Source of the DNA: an uncultured Collinsella sp.
GTDB lineage: Bacteria > Actinomycetota > Coriobacteriia > Coriobacteriales > Coriobacteriaceae
DNA length: 9,807 nucleotides
Reading direction: 5' to 3'
Assembly: GCA_900546455.1 (NCBI GenBank)
Contig: URCS01000064.1
Coordinates: forward strand, 1-9,807
The stretch's first letter is position 1. Every line of letters begins with the position of its first letter. Below the pieces are notes generated by a model. That model had not been told where the DNA came from, did no database searches, and saw only the letters and a list, made by a program, of their open reading frames with translations. The translations under genes and the position numbers were made by a program. Of the stretch, positions 1 through 6,280 are shown piece by piece.

Positions 1-492
1 CAGGGCGACCGCAACGTGCTCGCCGCGCTTTCGCGCTTTGGCGCCCGCATCGTGCGCTCCACGAACGCCGCCACCGTCCAGTCCGACAAGCTCGCCGGCT
101 TTGAGATGAGCGCCCACGACATTCCGGACCTGGTGCCCGTCATCTCGGCCGTGGCATCGCTGGCCCAGGGCCGCACGTTCATCCGTGACTGTGCACGCCT
201 GCGCATCAAGGAATCTGACCGTCTGGTCACCACCACCCGCGAGCTCACTGCACTGGGCGCGCAGGTGCGCATCGCCGGTGACGACCTCATCATCAAGGGC
301 GTCGATGCCCTTACCGGCGGCGAGGTCGATTCGCACAACGACCACCGCATCGCCATGATGGCCGCCATCGCCGCGAGTCGCGCCACCGGCGAGGTCGTGA
401 TCCACGGCGCCGAGGCCGTCAACAAGTCCTATCCCGATTTCTTCGACCACTACCGCCTGTTGGGCGGCAAGGTCACGCTCGAGGAGGAGTAG
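1..492 (+). CDS. aroA: 3-phosphoshikimate 1-carboxyvinyltransferase (EPSP synthase), C-terminal part
   Basis: This is the last 163 residues of EPSP synthase; the reading frame is open from base 1, so the N-terminal part lies outside the window. The enzyme joins shikimate 3-phosphate and phosphoenolpyruvate to give EPSP, the step before chorismate, in the cytoplasm. Visible active-site landmarks, numbered within the fragment, are an IPDLVP segment with the likely catalytic Asp43, the RIKESDR motif (Lys70 to Arg74), the SHNDHRIAMM motif with His115 and Arg116, and NKSYPDFF with Lys142. All match conserved EPSP synthase positions, and the fragment ends where the family normally ends. The stop codon is one base from the aroC start, and the closing GAGGAGGAG also serves as the aroC ribosome binding site, so the two are very probably co-transcribed and translationally coupled. 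Identification is firm; only the missing N-terminus prevents judging the whole gene. Confidence 0.97.
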   Translation, partial: QGDRNVLAALSRFGARIVRSTNAATVQSDKLAGFEMSAHDIPDLVPVISAVASLAQGRTFIRDCARLRIKESDRLVTTTRELTALGAQVRIAGDDLIIKGVDALTGGEVDSHNDHRIAMMAAIAASRATGEVVIHGAEAVNKSYPDFFDHYRLLGGKVTLEEE

Positions 493-493
493 C

Positions 494-1591
494 ATGTCCT
501 CGACCTTTGGCAACGTCTTGCACGTAAGCATCTTCGGCCAGTCGCACTCCCCCGCCATCGGCTGCTCGCTCGACGGCATTCCGGCAGGTATCGCCGTTGA
601 CCTGGAGCAGCTGCAGACCTTTTTGGACCGTCGCGCCCCCGGCCGCGACGAGACCGCGACCAAGCGCCACGAGGCCGACGCCGCCCACATTATCGCCGGC
701 ATAGTTGATGGACACACCACGGGCGCGCCCATCGCCGCGATCATCGAGAACACCAACACGCGCTCCAAGGACTACTCCGAGCTGCGCCGCAAGCCCCGTC
801 CGGGCCATGCAGATTTCCCGGCACGCGTGAAGTACCACAACATGCACGACGTCGCCGGCGGCGGGCACTTCTCCGGCCGCCTGACGGCGCCCTTATGCAT
901 CGCGGGTGGCATCGCGCTGCAGGCGCTCGAGGCCCGCGGCATTAACGTGATGGCGCACGTGGCGCAGATCGGTGGCATCTCCGATCTGCCCATGGACGAC
1001 ATGGTCTATCGTGAGGCCGACCGCAAGGCGATTCTTTCGAACGACCTGCCGTGCATCGACACCGCGGCTGCCGGTCGCATGCGCGAGGAGATCCTTGCCG
1101 CGCGCGACGAGCTCGACAGCATCGGTGGCATCGTGGAGTGCGGTATCTACGGCCTGTCCGCAGGCATCGGCGACCCCATGTTCGACGGCATCGAGAACCG
1201 CATCGCGCAGATCGCGTTTGGGATTCCCGCCGTGAAGGGCGTGGAGTTTGGCATGGGCTTTGCCGTCGCCGCCATGCGCGGCAGCGAGAACAACGATCCG
1301 TATCGCATCGACGCCGAGACCGGCAAGATCGAGGTCGAGTCCAATAATGCCGGCGGCATCCTGGGCGGCATTTCGACCGGCGCACCCGTCATGTGGCGCA
1401 TGGCCGTAAAGCCCACGCCCTCCATTGGCCGAGAGCAGCAGACGGTAGACATGGACGCTATGGAAAATGCCGAGCTCTCGGTCCACGGCCGCCACGACCC
1501 CTGTATCGTCCCCCGAGCTGTCCCCGTTGCCGAAGCAGCCGCGGCGCTCGCCATCTGGGACGCCCTCCTCGAGGACGCCGGACCGCTTTAG
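494..1591 (+). CDS. aroC: chorismate synthase
   Basis: Full-length chorismate synthase of 365 residues, the usual length for the family. It removes phosphate from EPSP by a 1,4-elimination that needs reduced FMN, giving chorismate. The ATG at 494 is set by the purine-rich GAGGAGGAG that ends aroA. Family landmarks are the N-terminal FGQSHSPAIG segment with His18, RRAPGRDETAT (FMN and substrate binding), GGGHFSGRLTAP with the second catalytic histidine at about residue 125, and RHDPCIVPRAVPV near the C-terminus. One oddity is that the first signature is usually written GESHG or GESHS, while here the Glu is Gln (residue 16). The histidine is kept, so I expect an active enzyme. The gene sits between aroA and pheA in the pathway operon. 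An inverted-repeat element begins 14 bases after the stop. Confidence 0.98.
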   Translation: MSSTFGNVLHVSIFGQSHSPAIGCSLDGIPAGIAVDLEQLQTFLDRRAPGRDETATKRHEADAAHIIAGIVDGHTTGAPIAAIIENTNTRSKDYSELRRKPRPGHADFPARVKYHNMHDVAGGGHFSGRLTAPLCIAGGIALQALEARGINVMAHVAQIGGISDLPMDDMVYREADRKAILSNDLPCIDTAAAGRMREEILAARDELDSIGGIVECGIYGLSAGIGDPMFDGIENRIAQIAFGIPAVKGVEFGMGFAVAAMRGSENNDPYRIDAETGKIEVESNNAGGILGGISTGAPVMWRMAVKPTPSIGREQQTVDMDAMENAELSVHGRHDPCIVPRAVPVAEAAAALAIWDALLEDAGPL

Positions 1592-1605
1592 TCCACCCAC
1601 CCCAA

Positions 1606-1732
1606 GGGTAGTTAATTTGGGACGGGGCTATTTTAGCTACCCCCATATGCCAGTTGATATTTGCCCTGGCACTCATCGATTCGTCGACAGTCAAAGGGTA
1701 GCTAAAAAAGCCCCGTCCCAAATTAACTACCC
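1606..1732. repeat. 127-bp nested inverted-repeat element between aroC and pheA
   Basis: Two 37-base arms, 1606-1642 and 1696-1732, are reverse complements of each other with a single mismatch (A1630 against A1708). They are separated by 53 bases. Each arm is itself a weak palindrome: it begins GGGTAG(T/C)TAA and ends with the matching complement, TTAG(C)TACCC in the left arm and TTAACTACCC in the right. No run of T follows the right arm, so it does not look like an intrinsic terminator. It carries no transposase. The form fits a small non-autonomous palindromic element (MITE- or REP-like) that inserted into the operon; that origin is inference. In RNA it would form a very long hairpin upstream of the pheA ribosome binding site and could affect processing or expression of pheA and the genes after it. 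Confidence 0.85.
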
Positions 1733-1748
1733 CAGGCAACCATTCACG

Positions 1749-1755
1749 AAAGGGG
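1749..1755 (+). promoter_or_regulatory. pheA ribosome binding site that fixes the start
   Basis: AAAGGGG lies five bases before the ATG at 1761. The pheA frame is open far upstream, through the inverted repeat, and includes an in-frame ATG at 1647 that has no ribosome binding site. This site and the start of the chorismate mutase domain identify 1761 as the real start. Confidence 0.75.
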
Positions 1756-1760
1756 TCCCT

Positions 1761-2906
1761 ATGGACCTTGCCGATATTCGCCAGGCCATCGATGGCATCG
1801 ATACCACGCTCCTCAACAGCTTTGTCGAGCGCATGGACATCGCCACCGAAGTCGCCAAGTCAAAAATCGAGATGGGCAAGGCCGTCTTCGACCCCGCCCG
1901 CGAGCGCTCCAAACTCAACAACCTCGCCAGCCGCGCGCCCGAGCGCTACGAGGCGCAGACCATCACCCTGTTCCGTCTCCTCATGAGCATGAGCAAGGCC
2001 GAGCAGCAGCGCTACATCAACGAACTCAAGGGCATCACTGTCTCGCAAAAGGCCCACGCCACGGCTGCAGCCTCCGACACGCCCTTCCCTCAAACTGCCA
2101 CCGTCGCTTGCCAGGGCGTTGAGGGCGCTTACAGTCAAATCGCCGCGTGCAAGCTCTTCGACGTACCCGACATCGCGTTTTTCGAGACCTTCGAAGGCGT
2201 TATGCGCGCTGTGCGCGACGGCTTCTGCGAGTTTGGCGTGCTGCCCATCGAGAACTCCACCGCCGGCTCGGTCAACGCCGTCTACGACCTGCTCGCCCAG
2301 TTCGACTTCCACATCGTGCGCTCGCTTCGCCTCAAGATCGACCACAACATGCTCGTCAAGCCCGGCACCAAGCTCGCCGACGTGCGCGAGGTTTACAGCC
2401 ACGGCCAAGCCATTGCCCAGTGTGCGGGCTTTATCGAGTCCCACGACCTGCACGCCACCAAGTACCCCAACACCGCCATGTCGGCCGAGATGGTCGCCAG
2501 CTCCGAGCGCACCGATATTGCCGCCATCGCATCGCGCAGCTGCGCGGCACTCTATGGCCTGGAGGTGCTGGAGCCCAACATCCAGGACTCGGACAACAAC
2601 TACACGCGCTTTGTCGTCATCAGCCGTGAGCCGCGCGTCTATCCCGGTGCCAACCGTACCTCGCTCATGATTACCACGGCCAATGAGCCGGGCGCCCTCT
2701 ACCGCGTGCTCGAGCGCTTCTATGCGCTCAACATCAACCTCATCAAGCTCGAGAGCCGCCCCATCCCCGGCCGCGACTTTGAGTTTATGTTCTACTTTGA
2801 TCTGGACTGCCCCTTTGGCAGCAAGGCCCTCGACGACCTGCTCGATTCTATCGACGACGTGTGCGAGAGCTTCACCTACTTTGGCAGCTACACGGAGGTG
2901 CTCTAG
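1761..2906 (+). CDS. pheA: bifunctional chorismate mutase / prephenate dehydratase (P-protein)
   Basis: A 381-residue P-protein that turns chorismate into prephenate and then phenylpyruvate, the committed branch to phenylalanine. Three domains are visible. Residues 1-90 are an AroQ-type chorismate mutase: Arg7, Arg24, Lys35, Asp44, Arg47 and Glu48 match the spacing of E. coli P-protein active-site residues with a constant offset of four. Residues about 113-290 are the dehydratase, starting VACQGVEGAYS and ending with NNYTRF, whose catalytic TRF motif is at 282-284. Residues about 297-375 are an ACT domain with GALYRVL and ESRP (331-334), the phenylalanine-binding motif, so feedback inhibition by phenylalanine is expected. 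The domain order and length match the family. The stop is followed directly by the ATG of the aroE-aroK fusion, which implies coupled translation. It lies downstream of a large inverted repeat that may affect its expression. Confidence 0.97.
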   Translation: MDLADIRQAIDGIDTTLLNSFVERMDIATEVAKSKIEMGKAVFDPARERSKLNNLASRAPERYEAQTITLFRLLMSMSKAEQQRYINELKGITVSQKAHATAAASDTPFPQTATVACQGVEGAYSQIAACKLFDVPDIAFFETFEGVMRAVRDGFCEFGVLPIENSTAGSVNAVYDLLAQFDFHIVRSLRLKIDHNMLVKPGTKLADVREVYSHGQAIAQCAGFIESHDLHATKYPNTAMSAEMVASSERTDIAAIASRSCAALYGLEVLEPNIQDSDNNYTRFVVISREPRVYPGANRTSLMITTANEPGALYRVLERFYALNINLIKLESRPIPGRDFEFMFYFDLDCPFGSKALDDLLDSIDDVCESFTYFGSYTEVL

Positions 2907-4157
2907 ATGACCGATACCGCCGCAACCCGCCCCTACGGAGTGCTGGGCCGCGTGCTGGGCCACAGCTACACCCCAACCATCTACAAGGAGCTCGCTGGGC
3001 TCGAGTACGTGCGTTTTGAGCGCGAGCCCGAGGATCTTGAGGCCTTTATGACGGGCGACGAGTGGGAGGGCACCAACGTGACCATCCCCTACAAGCGCGC
3101 CGTCATGGAGTATCTGGACGAGCTGAGCCCGCTCGCCGAGCGCATGGGCAACGTCAACACCATCACGCGCCTGCCCGACGGCCGCCTGCGCGGCGATAAT
3201 ACTGACTACTTTGGTTTTCAGTGCCTGGTCGAGGAGCTGGGAGTTGAGGTTACCGGCAAGAAAGTTCTCGTGCTCGGCGCCACCGGTGGCGCCGGCACCA
3301 CGGCGAGCATGGTGCTGGGAGACCTGGGCGCCATCGTCGTACCCGTGGGTCGCACGAGCGAGGTCAACTACGGCAACATCGCGCAGCAGTCCGACGCCGC
3401 CCTGCTCGTCAACTGCACGCCTGCCGGCATGTTCCCCCACTGCCCCGACGCGCCTTGCACGTTCGAAGGGCTCGATGCGCTCGAAGGCGTTATCGACATT
3501 GTCTACAACCCCGCCCGCACGGGACTCATGCTCGAGGCCGAGCGCCGCGGTATCCCTTGCATCGACGGCCTGCTAATGCTCGTGGCCCAAGCGGCACAGG
3601 CCGTCGAGCGCTATACCGGCCAGGTCACCCCGCGCGAGCGCATCCTGGACATAACGGAGCGCTTGTCACGCCGCGAACAGAACATCGCGCTGATCGGCAT
3701 GCCGGGCTCGGGCAAGACCCGCGTGGGTGAGCAGATTGCCCTGCTCACGGGTCGCGAGCACATCGACCTGGACCGCGCCCTCGAGGAACGCCTCGACATG
3801 CCCTGCGCCGACTTTATCGTCGAGCGCGGCGAGGCCGCCTTCCGCGAGCAGGAGACAGCGGAGCTGGCCGACATTTCCAAGCGCAGCGGCCTGGTGCTTT
3901 CCACCGGCGGCGGCGTGGTCACGCGCGACGAAAACTATCCGCTGCTGCACCAAAACAGCCAGATCGTGATGCTCAACCGCAAGCTCGACGAACTCGCCCA
4001 CAAGGGACGCCCTATCACCGCCCGTGATGGCATCGATAAACTTGCCGAGCAGCGCATGCCGCGCTACCGCGCCTGGGCCGACTACATCATCGACTCACGC
4101 GACTGCGCCGCCAACACCGCCCAAGCCCTCCTCGACACCCTCCCACCCGCTCTCTAA
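2907..4157 (+). CDS. aroE-aroK: fused shikimate dehydrogenase / shikimate kinase
   Basis: A 416-residue single reading frame carrying two successive shikimate-pathway enzymes. Residues about 8-250 are an NADPH-dependent shikimate dehydrogenase: GHSYTP (residues 18-23, substrate binding), NVTIPYK with catalytic Lys63, GNVNT with Asn84, GDNTDYFGF with catalytic Asp100, and a nucleotide-binding VLGATGGAG loop. Residues about 258-416 are shikimate kinase: Walker A GMPGSGKT at 264-271, HIDLDRALEERL for magnesium and shikimate, RGEAAFRE, the glycine-rich STGGGVV, and the lid GRPIT. Separate enzymes are usually about 270 and 170 residues, so both domains appear complete. The dehydrogenase variant HSYTP differs slightly from the usual HSxSP. 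The start directly abuts the pheA stop. A fused enzyme could pass shikimate between active sites, but that is inference. No frameshift is needed to read through the junction. Confidence 0.95.
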   Translation: MTDTAATRPYGVLGRVLGHSYTPTIYKELAGLEYVRFEREPEDLEAFMTGDEWEGTNVTIPYKRAVMEYLDELSPLAERMGNVNTITRLPDGRLRGDNTDYFGFQCLVEELGVEVTGKKVLVLGATGGAGTTASMVLGDLGAIVVPVGRTSEVNYGNIAQQSDAALLVNCTPAGMFPHCPDAPCTFEGLDALEGVIDIVYNPARTGLMLEAERRGIPCIDGLLMLVAQAAQAVERYTGQVTPRERILDITERLSRREQNIALIGMPGSGKTRVGEQIALLTGREHIDLDRALEERLDMPCADFIVERGEAAFREQETAELADISKRSGLVLSTGGGVVTRDENYPLLHQNSQIVMLNRKLDELAHKGRPITARDGIDKLAEQRMPRYRAWADYIIDSRDCAANTAQALLDTLPPAL

Positions 4158-4160
4158 CCA

Positions 4161-4199
4161 AAACCACCACAAAGGGGACAGGCACCTTTGTGGTGGTTT
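4161..4199. repeat. 39-bp perfect hairpin with GGGGACAGG core
   Basis: A 15-base stem (4161-4175 with 4185-4199) is perfectly complementary around a nine-base loop GGACAGGCA. It begins three bases after the aroE-aroK stop and ends 22 bases before aroQ. The stem is modest in G+C and no T run follows, so it is a poor terminator. The core GGGGACAGGCACC resembles, from memory, short palindromes that occur in many copies in diverse bacterial genomes near Y1 (RAYT) transposase genes. That link is unverified here. It may also act as an mRNA stability or processing element inside the operon. Confidence 0.75.
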
Positions 4200-4221
4200 C
4201 TCGACTACAAAGGAAGCAACC

Positions 4222-4659
4222 ATGAAAGCACTCGTCATCAACGGCCCCAACCTCAACATGCTCGGCATTCGCGAGCCGGGCATCTACGGCAGCGACAACT
4301 ACGACCGCTTGGTCCAGATCTGCCAAGAGGCGGGTGCTGCACAGGGCTTTGACGAGGTCGAGGTCTTCCAGTCTAACCACGAAGGCAGCATCGTCGACAA
4401 GATTCAGGAGGCCTACGGCAAGGCCGACGGCATCGTCATCAACCCGGCCGCCTACACGCACACGAGCGTGGCGATCCTCGACGCCCTCAAGGCCGTCGCC
4501 ATCCCCGCCGTTGAGGTCCACATCAGCGCCGTAGAGACACGCGAGGACTTCCGCCAGGTAAGCTATGCACGCCTGGCCTGCTTCGCCACCATCGCTGGCG
4601 AGGGCCTCCAGGGCTACGCCCACGCGTTGGAGCTGCTGGGGAAACGTCTCGAAAAGTAG
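4222..4659 (+). CDS. aroQ: 3-dehydroquinate dehydratase, type II
   Basis: A 145-residue type II dehydroquinase, the standard length, which converts 3-dehydroquinate to 3-dehydroshikimate, the substrate of the dehydrogenase encoded just upstream. The class usually forms a dodecamer in the cytoplasm. Signatures in order are NGPNLNMLGIREPGIYG near the N-terminus with the catalytic lid Arg and the catalytic Tyr, FQSNHEGSIVDKI, INPAAYTHTSVAILDAL with the active-site Asn and His, and EVHISAVETREDFRQVSY with substrate-binding residues. The ATG at 4222 has AAAGGA (4209-4214) seven bases upstream and begins exactly at the conserved MKALVINGPN. The frame is open further upstream, but that part overlaps aroE-aroK and the hairpin and has no family resemblance. 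This is the last gene of the aro operon; a terminator follows about 45 bases later. Confidence 0.97.
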   Translation: MKALVINGPNLNMLGIREPGIYGSDNYDRLVQICQEAGAAQGFDEVEVFQSNHEGSIVDKIQEAYGKADGIVINPAAYTHTSVAILDALKAVAIPAVEVHISAVETREDFRQVSYARLACFATIAGEGLQGYAHALELLGKRLEK

Positions 4660-4704
4660 CCTCGCGAGCAAATCCATCAACGCGATTCACACGCTAATAA
4701 TGCC

Positions 4705-4745
4705 AGTGCCGCCAGCAGCAACCTCGCTACTGGCGGCACTTTATT
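4705..4745 (+). terminator. terminator at the end of the aro operon
   Basis: An 11-base perfect stem, AGTGCCGCCAG (4705-4715) with CTGGCGGCACT (4730-4740), closes a 14-base loop and is followed by TTATT. It lies 45 bases after the aroQ stop. The T run is short and interrupted, so read-through into the next cassette is possible. Confidence 0.7.
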
Positions 4746-4752
4746 ACTGGCA

Positions 4753-4758
4753 TATAAT
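4753..4758 (+). promoter_or_regulatory. probable -10 box of the DUF4869 / ATPase cassette
   Basis: A perfect TATAAT lies 31 bases before the ATG at 4790, a typical distance. No good -35 hexamer is visible; the base positions 17 upstream fall inside the terminator stem. Immediately before the box, ACTGGCA (4746-4752) is the reverse complement of TGCCAGT (4701-4707), which could form a hairpin competing with the terminator or a protein-binding site. Confidence 0.55.
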
Positions 4759-4789
4759 CATTGCAGTCACACAACGTCTGGAGACGCGC

Positions 4790-5239
4790 ATGTTAAGCAT
4801 CCATCTGGGAGATTACCCCAGTTCCATCTACGATACCGAGACCTATTTTAGGAACTCATACTTGGACTCATGGTTCGAAGACCCTATGGCCGCACAGATT
4901 ATTAAAAGCGTGGACGGATCAGAGCTCATCGGTCCCCACAACATCGTAAGCAAACAGCTGGGCTCGATCACCCCACTCGAACTGTCCGGCGGCGTCAAGA
5001 CGCTGCTGCTGGTTCGCAATCTCCCAAATATGGTGTTCAACGCATCCACCTGCGGAGACAACTGTGCCCGCTGGCTACTCAAGATCGGCAAAGAGCAGGA
5101 TGTGATGGTGACCTTATTCCACATCATGAAATTCCCCTGGAAGAGCTTTGAAATCCGCATTGAAAACGATGGCCGCATCGTCAGAAACATGCAGGAGTTT
5201 GTCGGCGCCACGAATGACTTTTTGGATGTTGATGAGTAA
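4790..5239 (+). CDS. DUF4869 family protein, first gene of a two-gene cassette
   Basis: A 149-residue protein that I recognise from memory as the DUF4869 type; no function is established to my knowledge. The ATG at 4790 has GGAG (4780-4783) six bases upstream. It has no signal peptide or membrane segment, so it should be cytoplasmic. Distinctive stretches are the N-terminal MLSIHLGDYPSSIYDTETYF, SGGVKTLLLVRNL (residues 66-78) and FNASTCGDNCARWLLKIG (83-100), which holds a C-x3-C pair (Cys88 and Cys92) that might bind a metal or form a disulfide. The rest reads as a compact alpha/beta protein with an acidic C-terminus. Its stop overlaps the start of the ATPase gene by one base, so the two are made together and probably act together. 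Base composition is lower in G+C than the aro genes (26 of 60 at 5101-5160 against 40 of 60 at 2221-2280), which suggests separate acquisition. Confidence 0.85.
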   Translation: MLSIHLGDYPSSIYDTETYFRNSYLDSWFEDPMAAQIIKSVDGSELIGPHNIVSKQLGSITPLELSGGVKTLLLVRNLPNMVFNASTCGDNCARWLLKIGKEQDVMVTLFHIMKFPWKSFEIRIENDGRIVRNMQEFVGATNDFLDVDE

Positions 5240-6240
5240 TGAAGGGAACGCATACCGTTGTCGTAGAGCGTGCAAAGGTCAAATACACACTCACGTTTAA
5301 GCGCAATATTTCCTTTATACGCGGCAACAGCGGCACGGGTAAAACGACGCTCATCTCGATGATTCGCGACTACAACGACCGAGGACCGGAAAGCGGCGTT
5401 GCACTCAGTTGCGACGTGCCTTGCGAAACGCTTTCCGGCAGACGCTGGGAGCGCGAGCTATCGATCATCGAAGATTCAATCGTCTTTCTAGATGAGGGTA
5501 ACGAGTTTATCTACTCAAAGGACTTCGCCAAAGCCGTCAACGGCTCGTCCAACTATTTTGTTCTGATATCTCGTCGCGATGCCAACGAGCTCCCCTACAG
5601 CGTTGATGAGATCCTGAAGCTAGTCAACACGACAAGTAAAACAATCAATGGCCGCAAGAGCGACAGGCGCTTCTACTCGGTGACCAAGCCGCTATATGAC
5701 CACACGGCAAGTATGCTGTATCAGGATCTAAATGATGGATTCGAGGTACCCGACGCCGTAGTTGTCGAGGATAGCAAATCTGGCTATCAATTCTACGACG
5801 CTCTTTGCAACCGACTCGGGATCCCCTGCTATACCGCCACCGGCGTTGCGAATCTAAAACGTACGATTCACGAATGTCCCGAGCAAAACATCCTTGCTAT
5901 TGGAGACGGAGCAGCATTTGGTCCCTACATCGAAAAGGTGCTCGGACAGCGCGTTTACAAGAACGTACGCTTGTTCCTCCCCGAATCATTCGAGTGGACA
6001 CTCCTGCAATCTGGCCTCATTCCCAGTAACGATATCTTAAAAATCCTCGAGGATCCCTCAAGCTGTATCGAAAGCCGCGACTACCTGAGCTGGGAGCGGT
6101 TCTTCACCGATGTGTTGATCAAATACTCGGCAGACACTCGCTACGCCTACAGAAAGGCAAAGCTCAATGAGCAGTACCTGAGGCCGCAGGCGATGAATGC
6201 AGTTGCAAACGTCTTGCCCGAGTGCCTGAAGGCAGACTAG
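5239..6240 (+). CDS. P-loop ATPase partner of the DUF4869 protein, possible degenerate TOPRIM half
   Basis: A 333-residue protein with two apparent parts. The N-terminal part is a P-loop ATPase: Walker A GNSGTGKT at 29-36, a Walker B strand SIVFLDE ending in Asp85-Glu86, and a following strand YFVLISRRD (106-114) in the place of a sensor. The segment between Walker A and B is only about 45 residues, so this is a minimal P-loop core without an ABC signature. The C-terminal part (about 172-255) alternates strands and helices: VVVEDSKSGYQFYDAL with Glu177, ILAIGDGAAFG with Asp223, and LPESFEW with Glu252. This order of acidic residues at strand ends recalls the TOPRIM fold of OLD-type nucleases but lacks a full DxD, so the match is tentative. 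The ATG overlaps the upstream stop (TAATG), indicating translational coupling; no separate ribosome binding site is clear. I recall similar protein pairs in gut Firmicutes, unverified. Function unknown; a role in defence or nucleic-acid handling is speculation. Confidence 0.85.
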   Translation: MKGTHTVVVERAKVKYTLTFKRNISFIRGNSGTGKTTLISMIRDYNDRGPESGVALSCDVPCETLSGRRWERELSIIEDSIVFLDEGNEFIYSKDFAKAVNGSSNYFVLISRRDANELPYSVDEILKLVNTTSKTINGRKSDRRFYSVTKPLYDHTASMLYQDLNDGFEVPDAVVVEDSKSGYQFYDALCNRLGIPCYTATGVANLKRTIHECPEQNILAIGDGAAFGPYIEKVLGQRVYKNVRLFLPESFEWTLLQSGLIPSNDILKILEDPSSCIESRDYLSWERFFTDVLIKYSADTRYAYRKAKLNEQYLRPQAMNAVANVLPECLKAD

Positions 6241-6244
6241 ATAC

Positions 6245-6280
6245 AGCGGGGAGGGCCAAGTTGGTCCTCCCCGCTTTTGT
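6245..6280 (+). terminator. strong terminator after the ATPase gene
   Basis: AGCGGGGAGGGCCAA (6245-6259) pairs with TTGGTCCTCCCCGCT (6261-6275) with one G-T wobble, giving a stem of about 13 usable pairs and a T-rich tail TTTTGTT. It starts five bases after the ATPase stop and closes the two-gene cassette. The opposite strand lacks a comparable T run. Confidence 0.88.

Noticed and set aside
1606..1732. The inverted repeat as a terminator or amino-acid attenuator for pheA
   Set aside because: No T run follows the right arm, and there is no leader peptide rich in Phe codons or T-box motif. The nested-arm structure fits a repeat element better.
1467..1760. An extended N-terminus for pheA reading through the inverted repeat, including an in-frame ATG at 1647
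   Set aside because: There is no ribosome binding site before 1647, the extension overlaps the repeat and aroC, and the chorismate mutase domain starts at 1761 with AAAGGGG just upstream.
1860..3440. A 526-codon open frame on the minus strand across pheA and aroE-aroK
   Set aside because: It lies opposite two genes with complete family motifs. Long antisense open frames are expected in GC-rich codon use, and its sequence is low-complexity and unlike any known protein.
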